Assembly (NCBI GenBank): GCA_963752755.1
Contig: CAVVZJ010000006.1
Span: 124,001 to 188,000 of the forward strand
Reading direction: 5' to 3'
Source of the DNA: CAVVZJ01 sp963752755
Lineage (GTDB): Bacteria; Planctomycetota; Planctomycetia; Isosphaerales; Isosphaeraceae
DNA: 64,000 nt
Below are positions 44,490 to 54,885 of this stretch, piece by piece. The notes under the pieces are model-generated. The model saw only the letters and a program-made list of their open reading frames with translations. It was not told where the DNA came from and ran no database searches. The position numbers and the translations under genes were made by a program. Position 1 is the first letter of the stretch; each line of letters opens with the position of its first letter.

Positions 44490-45239
44490 TCAGAGCCATC
44501 GACGGTCGGAGACGTCCCTCCCCAGGGGATCGCGGGCCTCCGACGTCAGGCTGTAGTCGGCCAGTTCGCGCCAGGGATCGTGCCGATCGGGGTCGAGTCG
44601 GGTCAGGCTCATGTGGGCCAGGTCGTCGAGGCGGCCGATGTCCGGCTGATCGATCTTGACGAGGAACGCGGAGACCTGTTCGGCCGTCTGACACTCGGAG
44701 AGGAGCAGGCGGAGGCTCCCGTCCCGGCTGAGGGCGGTGAGCCGTCCCAGGACGTCGACGGAGAGCTCGGGGTGGTCGGCCGGGGCCAGGGTGAGGAAGA
44801 TCCGATCGACGGGCTGGCCGCCTTTCGCGTCGAAGGGGATCGCCCAGCACAGGAAGCCGGCCACTCCGACGGGCCGACCGAGCGACTCCCACTCGCAATG
44901 GGGCACGGCCAGCCCGTGGCCCAGCGCGGTCGGGGCCAGGTCCTCCCGCAGGAGGATCCGATCGATGAGACTCTCCGCCTCCTGGTGGCGGAGATAGCCG
45001 AGCATCACGGCGTGGTGGACAAGCTCCTCGATCACGGCGGTCTTGGAACGTGGGGCCATCCCGACGCGGATGGCCTCGGGCGGGAAGAGTTCGGCCAGAC
45101 TCGGCGACGCGCCGACGGCGCATGGCTGCGTCCATCGGTGACCTCGATCCGAAGCCTCTCGCGGTACGAACCCGCGGTGGCGATTAAGCAGGAGATCGTG
45201 CCGGACGCGACGGGCTCGGCCCAAGTTCGTGCGGCACAA
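44490..45239 (-). CDS. PTS IIA (PtsN/fructose-type) domain protein
   Basis: The EIIA-2 domain begins at PSLAELFPPEAIRVGMAPRS and contains REDLAPTALGHGLAVPHCEW with the phosphorylatable His, then LCWAIPFDAKGGQPVDRIFL and FLTLAPADHPELSVDVLGRL, the normal PtsN pattern. About 45 residues precede the domain from ATG 45239; they are Arg-rich and atypical, so the true start may be an internal GTG or ATG nearer 45090. No EIIB, EIIC or HPr gene is adjacent. The next gene upstream on this strand is a sigma-54-type response regulator, a pairing that suggests a nitrogen-type PTS regulatory role. Confidence 0.75.
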   Translation of the reverse strand: MCRTNLGRARRVRHDLLLNRHRGFVPREASDRGHRWTQPCAVGASPSLAELFPPEAIRVGMAPRSKTAVIEELVHHAVMLGYLRHQEAESLIDRILLREDLAPTALGHGLAVPHCEWESLGRPVGVAGFLCWAIPFDAKGGQPVDRIFLTLAPADHPELSVDVLGRLTALSRDGSLRLLLSECQTAEQVSAFLVKIDQPDIGRLDDLAHMSLTRLDPDRHDPWRELADYSLTSEARDPLGRDVSDRRWL

Positions 45240-45350
45240 TGGAATACTGCTCGGAGATCGGTCGCGGCCGGCGTCGCGCCGGGCCGGTCGCGGGGCGGCA
45301 GGAAACTTGCCGGCGGCGGCGAGGTCTTGCCGGGACGGTCGCGGCGCGGA

Positions 45351-46711
45351 CTACTGGAGCGAGTAGCGATTCAGCTTGTACCGCAGGGTGCGGGGGCTGA
45401 TGCCCAGGAGCTGGGCCGCGCGCTCGCGGTGGTTGTCGCACTGGGCCAGGGCCGCGAGGATGGTCAGCCTTCTCCGCCTCCTGGACGGCCGCGTCGAGGT
45501 TCAGGGCGTCCGGGCGTCCGCTCGGGGTGCGCATCTCCCGGGGCAGGTCGTCGGCGTGGATCGACCGGGCCTTCGACCAGGGCCACGAGCCGATCGATGC
45601 AGTTCCGCAGCTGGCGGACGTTGCCCGGCCACGAGTAGTCCAGCAGAGGACCCGCATCGCCGCGCCGGCGACCTGCTTAGGCTCGCGGCGCTGCCGTGCG
45701 CAGGCCGGCTCGAGGAAGTGCTGGACCAGCGCGGGGATGTCGTCGCGCCGCTCCCGCAGGGGGGGGATCCGCAGGGGGACGACGTTGAGCCGGTAGTAAA
45801 GGTCCTCGCGGAGCTTGCCCTCGGCCAGGAGCTCGTCGACGTCCCGGTGCGTGGCCGCGACCAGCCGGACGTCGAGCGGGATCAGCGCCCGGCCCCCGAG
45901 CCGGCGGACCTCCCGCTGCTCGAGGACGCGGAGCAGGTCGACCTGGGTCTTGGCGGCCATCTCGCCGACCTCGTCGAGGAACAGCGTCCCGCCCTGGGCC
46001 ATCTCGAACCAGCCGGGCTTCTCGCGGACCGAGCCGCTGAACGCCCCCTTCTCGTAGCCGAAGACCTCGCTCTCGATGAGGGTCTCGGGCAGGGCCCCGA
46101 CGTTGGTCGCGATGAACGGCCCGTCGCGGCGGCCGCTCAGGTTGTGGATGGCCCGCGCGACCAGCTCCTTGCCCGTGCCGCTCTCGCCCTGGATCAGGAT
46201 GGTCAGGTCGGTGTCGGCGACCTGCCGCAAGCAGGCGAACACCTCGCGGATCGCGGCGCTCTGGCCGACGATCTCCGGGAACTCGCCCGCGGCCGACCAG
46301 CCGGGCGCGGAGCCGGCCGACCTCCTCGCGCAGGCGATGGTGCTCGAAGGCCCTGCGGACCTGGAGCCCCAGCATCTCCAGGTCGACCGGCTTGGCGATG
46401 TAGTCGTGCGCCCCCAGCCGCATCGCCTCGACGGCCGTCTCGATGGTGCCGTGGGCGGTGATCACCAGGATCAGGGTCTCCGGCCAGGAGTGCTTGATCT
46501 CCCGGACCAGGTCCAGCCCCGAGAGCGGGCCGGGCATCTTCAGGTCGGTGATCACCAGCTGGTGGGGCCGGCGGCGGAACAGGTCCCAGGCCTCGGCCGC
46601 GTCCTCGGCCGTCGCGACCTCGTACGATTCCTCCTCCAGGGCCAGCGCCAGCCCGGAGCGGATGTTCGGCTCGTCGTCCACGACCAGGATGCGGAACGGG
46701 AGGTCGCTCAC
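45351..46711 (-). CDS. NtrC-family sigma-54 response regulator (frameshifts)
   Basis: The GTG start at 46711 overlaps the kinase stop. The receiver domain is FRILVVDDEPNIRSGLALAL, VITDLKMPGPLSGLDLVREI (phospho-Asp) and LILVITAHGTIETAVEAMRL. After a break near 46300 the AAA+ domain has IQGESGTGKELVARAIHNLS (Walker A), YEKGAFSGSVREKPGWFE, GGTLFLDEVGEMAAKTQVDL (Walker B) and YYRLNVVPLRIPPLRERRDD. The C-terminal Fis HTH, CDNHRERAAQLLGISPRTLR, is in another frame and ends at TAG 45351. Several indels lie at about 46300 and 45650-45460. The sigma-54 contact loop reads GAFSGS instead of GAFTGA. Confidence 0.85.
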
Positions 46712-48095
46712 GGCTCGGCCTCGGGCCGTCGAGGGGCGGCGCCAGGGGGATGGCGATGCGGAAGGTCGTGCCCCGGGGGCCCGTCTGGAAGTCGATCCGG
46801 CCGCCGTGCTGGCCCGACCAGCTTCTCGGTCAGGGCCAGGCCCATGCCCGTCCCCCGGGCCTTGGTGGAGAAGTAGGGCTTGAACAGGCTCGGCTGGATC
46901 TCCGGGGGGATCCCGGGCCCGGTGTCGGAGACCGCGACGAGCAGCTCGCCGTCCCGGTGCCGTCGCCTCCACGACGAGCCTGCCGCCGCTCGGGCATCGC
47001 CTCCAGGGCGTTGATCATCAGGTTCAGGACCGCCTGCTTGAACTTCTCGACGTCGAGCGGCACGCGCGGCGGACCCCTGCCGGCGTGGCCGCAGCACGAC
47101 CTCGACGCGCTGCTGGTCCGCCTGCGGGCGGATGAGGCGGGCGAGCTCCTCCAGGAGCGCGATGGGGTCGGCCGGCTGCAGGTTCAGGCGCTGGAGGCTG
47201 GCGAAGTCGCGGAAGCTCTCCAGGACGCCGTTGAGCCGGAGGATCTCCGACTTCACCACGCCGAGCAGCTCATCCACCGGCCTGCGGCGGGCCGGCTCGC
47301 GCAGCCGCTTCTCCAGGAGCTGGACGTGGATGCTCAGCGCCGTCAGCGGGTTCTTGATCTCGTGGTGCAGGCCGGAGGCCAGGGTGCCCAGGCTGAGGAA
47401 CCGCTCCATCCGCCGGACCCGCTCCTCCATCAGGAGGCGATCGGTCACGTCCCGCAGGAGCATGACGCAGCCGAGGGCCCGCCCCTGCCGGTCCTTCAGG
47501 ACGTGGGCGTCGGCCCGGATCCGGCGCATCGCGGCCGTCGCGCTCCACGAGCGAAATCCTCGTCCCAGACCGCCGCCTGCCGGTCGGCGACCAGGTCGGC
47601 CAGCGCGACCAGCGGCCCGCCGCCGGTCCCGAGGTCCTCCGAGCGGGCGCGCCGATGCATCCGACGTCCACGCCCAGGATCTGGGTCGCGGCCAGGTTGA
47701 TCCCGGTGATCCGGTTGCGGAGGTCGGTCGTGATCACGCCCTGGTCGACGCTGGCCAGGATGTCGCCGGCGAGCAGCGTCACCTGGTCCAACGCCCGCCG
47801 GACCGCCAGTTGCCGCTGTTGCAGCAGGAGCGTCGCGACCGTGCAGAGCAGCAGGACGACCAGGGCGATCGATCGGATGATGATCCGGGTGCCGATGTCC
47901 CGCCGCAAGCGACCGGATCTCCGCCTCGCGCCGCCGGTCGGGCTGGGCCAGCCAGGTGCCCAGCAGGCGATACTCCTCGAGGACCTGGTAGACGGCGGCC
48001 GCGCTGAGCATCAGGGCCAGGAGCAGCGTGACCAGGACGATCGCCGCCGTCGTGGGGATCAGAGGGTGGCCTTCATGTTCCTTGACGCGGAACAT
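46708..48095 (-). CDS. Sensor histidine kinase (frameshifts)
   Basis: From ATG 48095 there are two membrane segments (IPTTAAIVLVTLLLALMLSA; TRIIIRSIALVVLLLCTVAT), a PAS-like region (GDILASVDQGVITTDLRNRI), then the DHp domain with FLSLGTLASGLHHEIKNPLT (H-box), LNGVLESFRDFASLQRLNLQ and the ATPase lobe DTGPGIPPEIQPSLFKPYFS with GTGMGLALTEKLV. The His kinase phosphorylates the adjacent NtrC-type regulator. The stop overlaps the regulator's GTG. Frame changes occur near 47900, 47650, 47560, 47080, 46960 and 46815, but all domains are present. The short periplasmic segment between the membrane helices limits the range of signals. Confidence 0.8.
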
Positions 48096-48191
48096 CGCCT
48101 CCGAATCGTAAGGCCGGTCGAGTCGCGGTGGCCAGGTGTAGTCCTCGTGGCCCATGACGGCCGTCATAGCTGACCATCTCCAGCACCTCAT

Positions 48192-49170
48192 TCACCCCTC
48201 AAACTCTATCATGACCGAAATGGCGCCGTTCATCCAGTAGGGGAAGATCGCAGCAGGTTTGCCCGCTATTTCAAGCTCGGTGCCTCGGCATGCTCGATGG
48301 CCGATCGGGAGAGTCGCTGGCCATCGAGAATGGACCATCCCATCGGAGTGAGGCACCGATCGACCCTGAAGCCGCGCGGTCGGCCCCTTCCGCGAGGGAC
48401 GATGCGGCAATGAACTGCCCCCGCGCCGGGGCGCGATGCGGCAAGACCCGGCCGCATGGGGTAAGCTTTTGCCGCATCCGATCCGTCGGTTCGTCCCCCT
48501 GGCCGGCGCGGCTCGGCGGCCTAACACGTCATTTCCCCTGACGTTACGCCCGAATCATCGGGTGCCCGTCCGCCTCGGTACGGTGCGTGCGAAGGGAGCG
48601 TCGGAGGCCCATCGACGCCCATGGCCATGCTCGTACCGATCTTGCTGGCGCTCCACTTCAGCGGCCCATCGGCCGAGCCAGGGCCGGCGTCCCTCGGCTT
48701 CCGAACGGTTCCGGCGGTCCCTCGCGAGATCCTTTCCCCCCCCGCGCCGTCGTGTCCCCCCCCCGCGACGTCGCGGCCGCGGGGGACCGCCGCCAGCACG
48801 AGGTGGCGGAAGAGGACGTCGAGGAAGAGACATTGACCTGTCCTCCCGGCCGCGCGATCGAAGCGGCCGGGCCGCCCTCTCGCCTGCACATCCCCGACCG
48901 ATCCCCGCCCCGTCACTCCGCGCCGGCCGTCACCGCCCACAGCGGGCCCCTCCCTCCGCCTGAGGGCGGATCGGTCCGCCTCCTCCCCCGGCACAATCCC
49001 CAACGTCGCCCTCCGCTCGCGCGGGTCGAGCTGCCGCGAATGCCTGAAAGTGGTCGATGACTGCCCGCCCTCCGCTTGCGCGGGTCGCGCCCGTCATCTC
49101 TGCGACCTGACCCCGGTCCGGCTCGCCCCCATTCCCTCCACCGATCACCGACAGATCCAGGACGTGTATC
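48192..49170. other. Gap upstream of the SulP gene
   Basis: Nearly 1 kb without a confidently supported gene. A plus-strand frame at 48621 begins MAMLVPILLALHFSGPSAEP, resembling a signal peptide. The following Pro/Arg-rich composition looks like low-complexity GC-rich sequence, so it is not annotated as a gene. The 48281-48480 segment contains two inverted GCGGCAAGACC/GCGGCAATGA-like motifs, which may be regulatory. Promoters for the kinase (minus) and SulP (plus) should lie here. Confidence 0.4.
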
Positions 49171-50937
49171 ATGAGCTTCGATTCGACGCCTTCGATCGAC
49201 AAACCCCAGAACGGCCTGCGGGGCCTGAAGCACTGGCGCCACGACCTGCGCTCGGGGTTCATGGTCGCGATGATCTCCCTACCGTTCTCGATGGGGATCG
49301 CGATTACCTCCGGCGCCCCGCCGGTCTGCGGCATCGTCTCGGCCATCATCGCCGGCTTCGTCCTCCCGTTCCTGGGCGGCTCGTACGTGACGATCAGCGG
49401 CCCGGCCGCGGGACTGGCGCCGGTGCTGTTCGCCGGCATGATCACGCTGGGGCAGGTCCAGCTAGGCCGGTCCGCCAGGCAGGCCGAGCTGCTCGCAGCG
49501 GGGTATCCGCTGGTCCTGGTGGCCATCTGCCTGGCCGGACTCCTGCAGGTGGTCCTGGCCAAACTGAAGGTGGCCCGCCTCAGCGCCATCTTCCCGGCCG
49601 CCGCGATCGAGGGGATGCTGACCGCGATCGGCCTGCTGATCATCGCCAAGCAGATCCCGCTGTTCCTGGGCGTGAAGTTCGAGGCCCATGAGTTCTGGTC
49701 CATCCTGGAAGAAGCCCCGCGCCACCTCGCCACGATGAATGTGAAGGTCGTGGCCCTGGGCCTCGCCTGCCTGGCGGCCCTCTTCCTCCTGGCCGCGATC
49801 CCGGGACGGTTGCTCAAGATCATGCCGCCCCCGGTGTGGGTCTTCCTCTTCGGCACGCTGGTCAATGCGCTATTCCTGCATCTGGGGCAAGAGTACCTGA
49901 TCAACGTGCCCGAGGCCCCGTTGAAGCATGGCCTGGTCCTCCCCGACTTCCCGTCGGTGCTCCGCAATGCCGGGCTGTGGGCCCCGCTGGCCTACATCAT
50001 CTTCACCCTGCTGCTGATCGACGGCACCGAGTCCCTGGCCACGATCGCCGCCGTGGACAAGATCGACCCCTATCGCCGCCGGTCCGACCCGGACCGGACC
50101 CTGCTCTCGATGGGCGCCTGCAACGTGTGTTCGAGCCTCGGCGGGGGTTTGACGATCATCCCCGGGATCGTCAAGAGCACGGCGAACATCATGGGCGGCG
50201 GCCGCACCCAGTGGGCCAACTTCTTCAACGCGTCCTGCCTCCTGGTGTTCCTCTGCCTCGGCCGCGACCTGATCAACATGGTCCCGATGACGGTGCTCGC
50301 GTCCATCCTGGTCTTCATCGGCTTCAAGCTCTGCCGACCCCTGGTCTGGCGGAAGGTCGCGTCCATCGGGATGGAGCAGTTGTTCGTCTTCACGACCACC
50401 GTCGTGGTCACCGTGACGACCGACCTGCTCATCGGCATCGCCGCCGGCATCGCCCTGGAACTGCTGATGAGCCTCTGGTACGTGGGACTCTGGCACACAC
50501 TCCGAGACGCCTCGATGGGCATCGCCCCACCGAGCTTCCCCGCACGGTTCCTGAGCCTCTTCCGCAATCCCGTGGCGTGCCGGAGGTTTGACGAGGGGGA
50601 GTACCACCTGGACGTGGATGGCCCCCTGGTCTGTTTTAATATGTTCCACATCATCCGGGAGCTGGGGCGTTGCTCGCGCGAAGCCCGGTTCGTCTACCTC
50701 CACCTGAGCCCGCGCGTCCCCCTCGTCGATCACACGACCTGCGACTCGCTCCACCATTTCCGGGAGGAGTTCAACTCCAGCGGAGACCACCCGCATTTGA
50801 TAATCGAAGGATTGGAGCACATGCATCCTCTGTCCCGACACGAGGCCGGCATGCGGATCGCGTTGGCTGTCGCCGAAAGCCTCGTCTCCGCGGCTCGAGC
50901 CGAGGCCGAATTGCAGACAGCCCAGGCGACGGACTGA
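49171..50937 (+). CDS. SulP-family anion/bicarbonate transporter
   Basis: An intact 588-residue membrane protein. The membrane domain shows the SulP sequence features LRSGFMVAMISLPFSMGIAI, FVLPFLGGSYVTISGPAAGL (signature), AIFPAAAIEGMLTAIGLLII and ESLATIAAVDKIDPYRRRSD, with about 11-12 hydrophobic segments. After residue ~450 a STAS-like cytoplasmic domain follows (FVYLHLSPRVPLVDHTTCDS then LIIEGLEHMHPLSRHE). Family members carry sulfate, bicarbonate or other anions; the substrate cannot be decided here. There is no adjacent carbonic anhydrase gene. It is isolated, with convergent kinase-WD40 genes downstream. Confidence 0.92.
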   Translation: MSFDSTPSIDKPQNGLRGLKHWRHDLRSGFMVAMISLPFSMGIAITSGAPPVCGIVSAIIAGFVLPFLGGSYVTISGPAAGLAPVLFAGMITLGQVQLGRSARQAELLAAGYPLVLVAICLAGLLQVVLAKLKVARLSAIFPAAAIEGMLTAIGLLIIAKQIPLFLGVKFEAHEFWSILEEAPRHLATMNVKVVALGLACLAALFLLAAIPGRLLKIMPPPVWVFLFGTLVNALFLHLGQEYLINVPEAPLKHGLVLPDFPSVLRNAGLWAPLAYIIFTLLLIDGTESLATIAAVDKIDPYRRRSDPDRTLLSMGACNVCSSLGGGLTIIPGIVKSTANIMGGGRTQWANFFNASCLLVFLCLGRDLINMVPMTVLASILVFIGFKLCRPLVWRKVASIGMEQLFVFTTTVVVTVTTDLLIGIAAGIALELLMSLWYVGLWHTLRDASMGIAPPSFPARFLSLFRNPVACRRFDEGEYHLDVDGPLVCFNMFHIIRELGRCSREARFVYLHLSPRVPLVDHTTCDSLHHFREEFNSSGDHPHLIIEGLEHMHPLSRHEAGMRIALAVAESLVSAARAEAELQTAQATD

Positions 50938-51404
50938 AGCCCGGCCCCGTCTCGCGCTATCTCAGGCGGCGCACGCAGCACTCGTGTCAATACTCCGTTC
51001 GCCGAGATTCGCCCGGATCTGCAGAGCGCTTCCGAAGCGTGCAAACGATCGTTGATCGGAAGCTCACCGAACCATGAAGCGTGCTTCGGTGTAATCAGCT
51101 GAGGCCACTTCGGACCATGATGCCTTCGGCGTTTCGGACCGAAGCACCCAAAGTCCCATGCTCAACAATGAGTTCGATTCGATAAGGTGCATCCATGAGA
51201 TTGGACCGATGAGGGTCGCCGTCATGGTAGTGCGACGACCTCGGACTGACGGTGCCGATCGTGCGGGCTTCCAGCTCCCGAGGCTGCCGACCGCGCGATC
51301 GGGATCGATGGACGCAGCCACGACACCATTCTGAAATCGGAGCATCTCCGGCACCCATCCGGCCTTCCGCCCCACGGTACCCGGCTCGACCGGGTGCGCC
51401 GGTG
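50938..51404. other. Convergent gap with repeat copy B
   Basis: Between the SulP stop and the end of the kinase-WD40 gene. It contains the second copy of the ~125-bp repeat (51135-51260) and the motif CGGCGTTTCGGACCGAAG at 51127-51144. No gene is supported; minus-strand frames here are short. Confidence 0.6.
51131..51260. repeat. Diverged ~125-bp repeat, copy B
   Basis: Counterpart of 44283-44405, in the same orientation on the plus strand. Shared blocks are GGACCGAAGCACCCAA near the left end, ATGCTCAACAATGA, GAGATTGGACC, GTCATGGTA and CCTCGGACTGACG. The left end overlaps the TTTCGGACCGAAG motif also found at 60.6 kb. Both copies lie in gaps between convergent genes. Confidence 0.6.
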
Positions 51405-54400
51405 CTAACGCCCCGCGTCCCAGATCCGCACGGTCCCGTCCGCCCCCGCCGAGGCGAGGCGAATCCCGTCCGGGCTGAACGCGACGCTGAGCACCCCCGC
51501 CGTATGACCCCGGAGGGTCAAGACTTCGTCCCCCGTCGTCGCGTCCCAGAGCTTCACCACGCGGTCCATCCCGGCGGTCGCGATCCGCGACCCGTCCGGG
51601 TGGAAGGCCACCCCTCGCACGAAATTGCCGTGGCCGGGGATCGCGAGGACTTCCATCCCCGACGCGACGTCCCAGACCCGGATCTCGCCGTCGCCGCTGA
51701 CCGAAGCCAGGCGGTCCGTCGCGGAGGGACGCGGGCCCGGGCCGCCGCCCGACGTCAGGGTCCGGCCGTCGGGGGCGAAGGCCACGGCGTACACCCAGCA
51801 GGCGTGGCCCTTGAGGGGGGGGCGGAGCACCCGACCGGTCGATGCGTCCCGGAGGATGACTGTCCGGTCCTCGCCTCCCGTGGCGAGGACCCGGCCGCCC
51901 GCGCCGATCGCCAGGCCCCTCGCGGATCCGAGGTGTCCCGGCTTCACGGTTCTCAGTCTCCCCGTCCTGACCTCATAGGATCGGAAGAAGCCGTCGCTGC
52001 AGGCGATGGCGAGCAGCGGGCCGTCGGGATCGTCGGGATGGAACGCCAGGCCCGGGACCTCGCCGTCGAGCTGGACCAGCAGCCGGCCCGTCGGCGGCGC
52101 GGCGGACAGGTCCCAGAGCCATACGCCCCCCACCTTGTCGGCCGAGGCGAGGAGCCCGCCCCTGTCATCGAACGCCAGGCTGGTCACCGGCCCGTCGTGC
52201 CCCAAGAGGATTCGCGGCGGGTCGGACGCCGCGCCCCAGAGCCGCACGGACCCGTCGTCGCCGGCCGACGCCAGGAGGGCGCCGCCCGGTTGGAACGCCA
52301 CGGCGTTGACCGCGCCGACGTGGCCCCGCAGGACGCGGACGCCCGGATCGATCGAGGGGTCCCAGAGCCTCACGGTCCGGTCCTGGCTCGCGGTGGCGAG
52401 CCGAGCCCCATCGAAGCGGAACTCCACGTCGAAGACCGTGCCCGCGTGGCCCGTCAGGGAGTGCAGTTCCTGCCCGCTCGCGGCGTCCCAGATCTTGACG
52501 CCGGGATCGCCGCTGGCGGTGGCGATCCGCCCGCCGTCCGGGCTGAAGGCAACCCCGCAGACGTCCCCCGTGTGGCCCAGCATGTCCCGGACCTTCCGAC
52601 GACCGCGGACGTCCCAGATCCGCGCCATCCCGTTCGAGCCGGTCTCGGCCAGGAGCCGGCCATCCCCCGGGCTGAACGCCAGGCCGAAGGTCGCTTCCGT
52701 GGGCTCCCCGGGCGTCCCGAGCGTCTCCCCCTCCCCCCTCCGGCCGCCAGGTCCCAGAGCGTGACGGGCTGGGCGAAACCGCCGAAGGCCAGGGTCCGGT
52801 TGTCGGGGCTGAAGGCGACCTGGAGCACGTCGCCGGTCCGACCGGGTGGTCCGGTGAGGGCCCGGCCTTGCCCGGACTTCGCGTCCCAGAGCCGCACGAC
52901 CCCGCCCGACTCGGCGGTCGCGAACCGGGAACCGTCGGGGCTGAATGCGACGTCCCAGATCGGGCGCGGTGCGGGGCCCGCGAGCCGGGTCGCCCGTCCC
53001 GTCGCCACGTCCCAGCGGAGGACGGAGCCGTCCGCGCCCGTGGTGACGAAGCAACGGCCGTCGGGGCTGAAGGCGACGCCATATGCGTCGCCGTGCCCGT
53101 CGAGGGCGTGGGCCGGGCGCGCGAAGATTCGGCGACCGGACGTCGCGTCCCAGTGCTCGACCGTGCCGCCGAGGCAGGCGGCGGCGATGCGGGTGCCGTC
53201 GGGGCTGTAGGCCAGGTGGTAGACGCCCCCGCCATGCCCCGGCATCAGGAGCTTCTCGGGGTGGCACAGGCGCTTCAGGAAGCGCCACTCCCAGAGGTCA
53301 TGAAAGCTGTCCGGGCAGGAGTCGAGCAGCTTCTCCAGATGGCCGAAGTTGCCGTCCCGCCAGGCGAGCCCGGCCGTGGCGATCTTCTGGAGGTAGAGCG
53401 ATTCCCGGAGGCGGTCGCCGTACCAGAGGCTCACGGCCATGCCCACGGTTACAAAGGCCGCCAGGAGGCCGACCACGACGAGGGCCGCCTCGGCGGGCCG
53501 TCGCCGCGCCCAGAGGGCGGCCCGACCCCAGGCGGAGACCCGCCGCGCCCGGATCGGCTCGCCGTCGAGGAACCGGCGCAGGTCCTCGGCCATCTCGTCG
53601 GCGGTCTGGTAGCGCCGACCCGGGTCCTTGTCGATTGCCTTCAGGGCGATCGTCTCCAGGTCGCGCGGCACACGGGGGTCGATCGCCCGGGGCCGCGGCG
53701 GCTCCCGGCCCCGGATCATCTCGATCAGCTGCATTCGGTCAAGAGAGTCGAACGCCGGTCGGAGGGTCAGCAGTTCGTAGAGGGTCAGGCCCAGCGCATA
53801 GACGTCGGCCCGGCCGTCACCCTCGCCGCGGAACCGCTCCGGGGCCATGTAGCGCAGGGTCCCGGGGACGTCGCCGGTCCCGGTCAGCCCGTCCTCTTCG
53901 GCCTTGGCCAGGCCGAAGTCGGCGAGCCAGGCGATGCCGGCGGTGTCGAGCAGGATGTTCGAGGGCTTGACGTCGCGATGGACAACCCGGCGGGCATGGG
54001 CGTGGGCGAGCGCCCCGGCCGCCTGCGAGACGATCCGGGCGACGCCCCGGAAGTACGCCCGGCGCCGGCCCCGCTCGAAGTCCGACAGCGGCGCACCGCC
54101 CGGCAGGACGGCCGAGCCGCCGGCCCGCTCGTCGCCCGGCGGGGAACTCGCCGGCGTGCCCGGTCCCTCGTCCCGGCCGGCCTCGAACGTGTCGGACAGG
54201 AGCGATCGCGCCACCCGGCTCACGGCCTCTCCGGCCTCGTCCCGACCGGCCGACGTTGTGGCGCCCGCCGACGCTCCCGCCTCGCCCTCCGACGGGGGAT
54301 GCGCCAGACGGCGGAGTTCGACGATCACCTGGTCGAGCCCCTGGCCATGGATGTACTGCATCGCGTAGTAGCAGTCGTCGCCCTGCCGGCCCACCTCGAA

Positions 54401-54844
54401 GACCGGGACGATGTGGGTGTGGTGCAGCCGGGCCGCCGCCCGCGCCTCGCGGAGGAACCGCGCCGTCGCCTTGCCGTCGCCGAGGACGTGCCGCGGCAGG
54501 ACCTTGAGGGCGACGCGGCGGCCGAGCGCGACCTGCTCGGCCTCGTACACGATGCCCATCCCACCCCGGCCTAGCTCGCGGAGGATGCGGAAGTCGCCGA
54601 GCCTCTCCGGCGGCTCGCCGCGGCCGGCCGCCTCCCCCGCGTGCGGCCCCGTCGCGGCCAGCTCGGACGGGTCGAGCCGCTCCATCGCGACGAGGGCCGG
54701 GAAGAGGCGGAGGATCCGCTCGGCGTGCTCGGGGTAGCGGTCGGCGTACTCGGCCGGGCTGGGACGCTCGCCGCGGCGATAGCGCTCGGCGAACTCCTCG
54801 GCCAGCTCGACCAGCGGGTCGGTCCCCGAATCCGATTGGCTCAT
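51405..54844 (-). CDS. Ser/Thr protein kinase with WD40 repeats (one frameshift)
   Basis: ATG 54844. Kinase domain: GDFRILRELGRGGMGIVYEA (P-loop), RRVALKVLPRHVL (catalytic Lys), HRDVKPSNILLD (catalytic loop), WLADFGLAKAEEDGL (DFG), TLRYMAPERFRGEGD (activation segment) and DVYALGLTLYELLTLRP. A 60-residue insert lies before the catalytic loop. One hydrophobic segment (AALVVVGLLAAFVTVGMAVS) follows, then a C-terminal run of about 14 WD40-type repeats with FSPDG...A...DG.V..WD signatures (for example GVAFHPDGSRIATAGMDRVV). A single frameshift near 52735 divides the propeller region. The layout implies a membrane-anchored kinase with a propeller sensor outside or inside. Paired with the sigma gene upstream. 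Confidence 0.92.
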
Positions 54845-54885
54845 GTTCCAGGCCCTCCGACGCGCAGGGCGTCGCACCAAGGTCC

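Noticed and set aside
48621..48836. A small plus-strand frame with a signal-peptide-like start
   Set aside because: After 20 residues the composition is low-complexity Pro/Arg with no family; not enough support to call a gene.
52868..54574. A 568-codon open frame on the plus strand opposite the kinase-WD40 gene
   Set aside because: It is antisense to a conserved kinase domain, rich in Arg/Pro/Gly, and shows no family motif. Long antisense frames are expected at this GC content.
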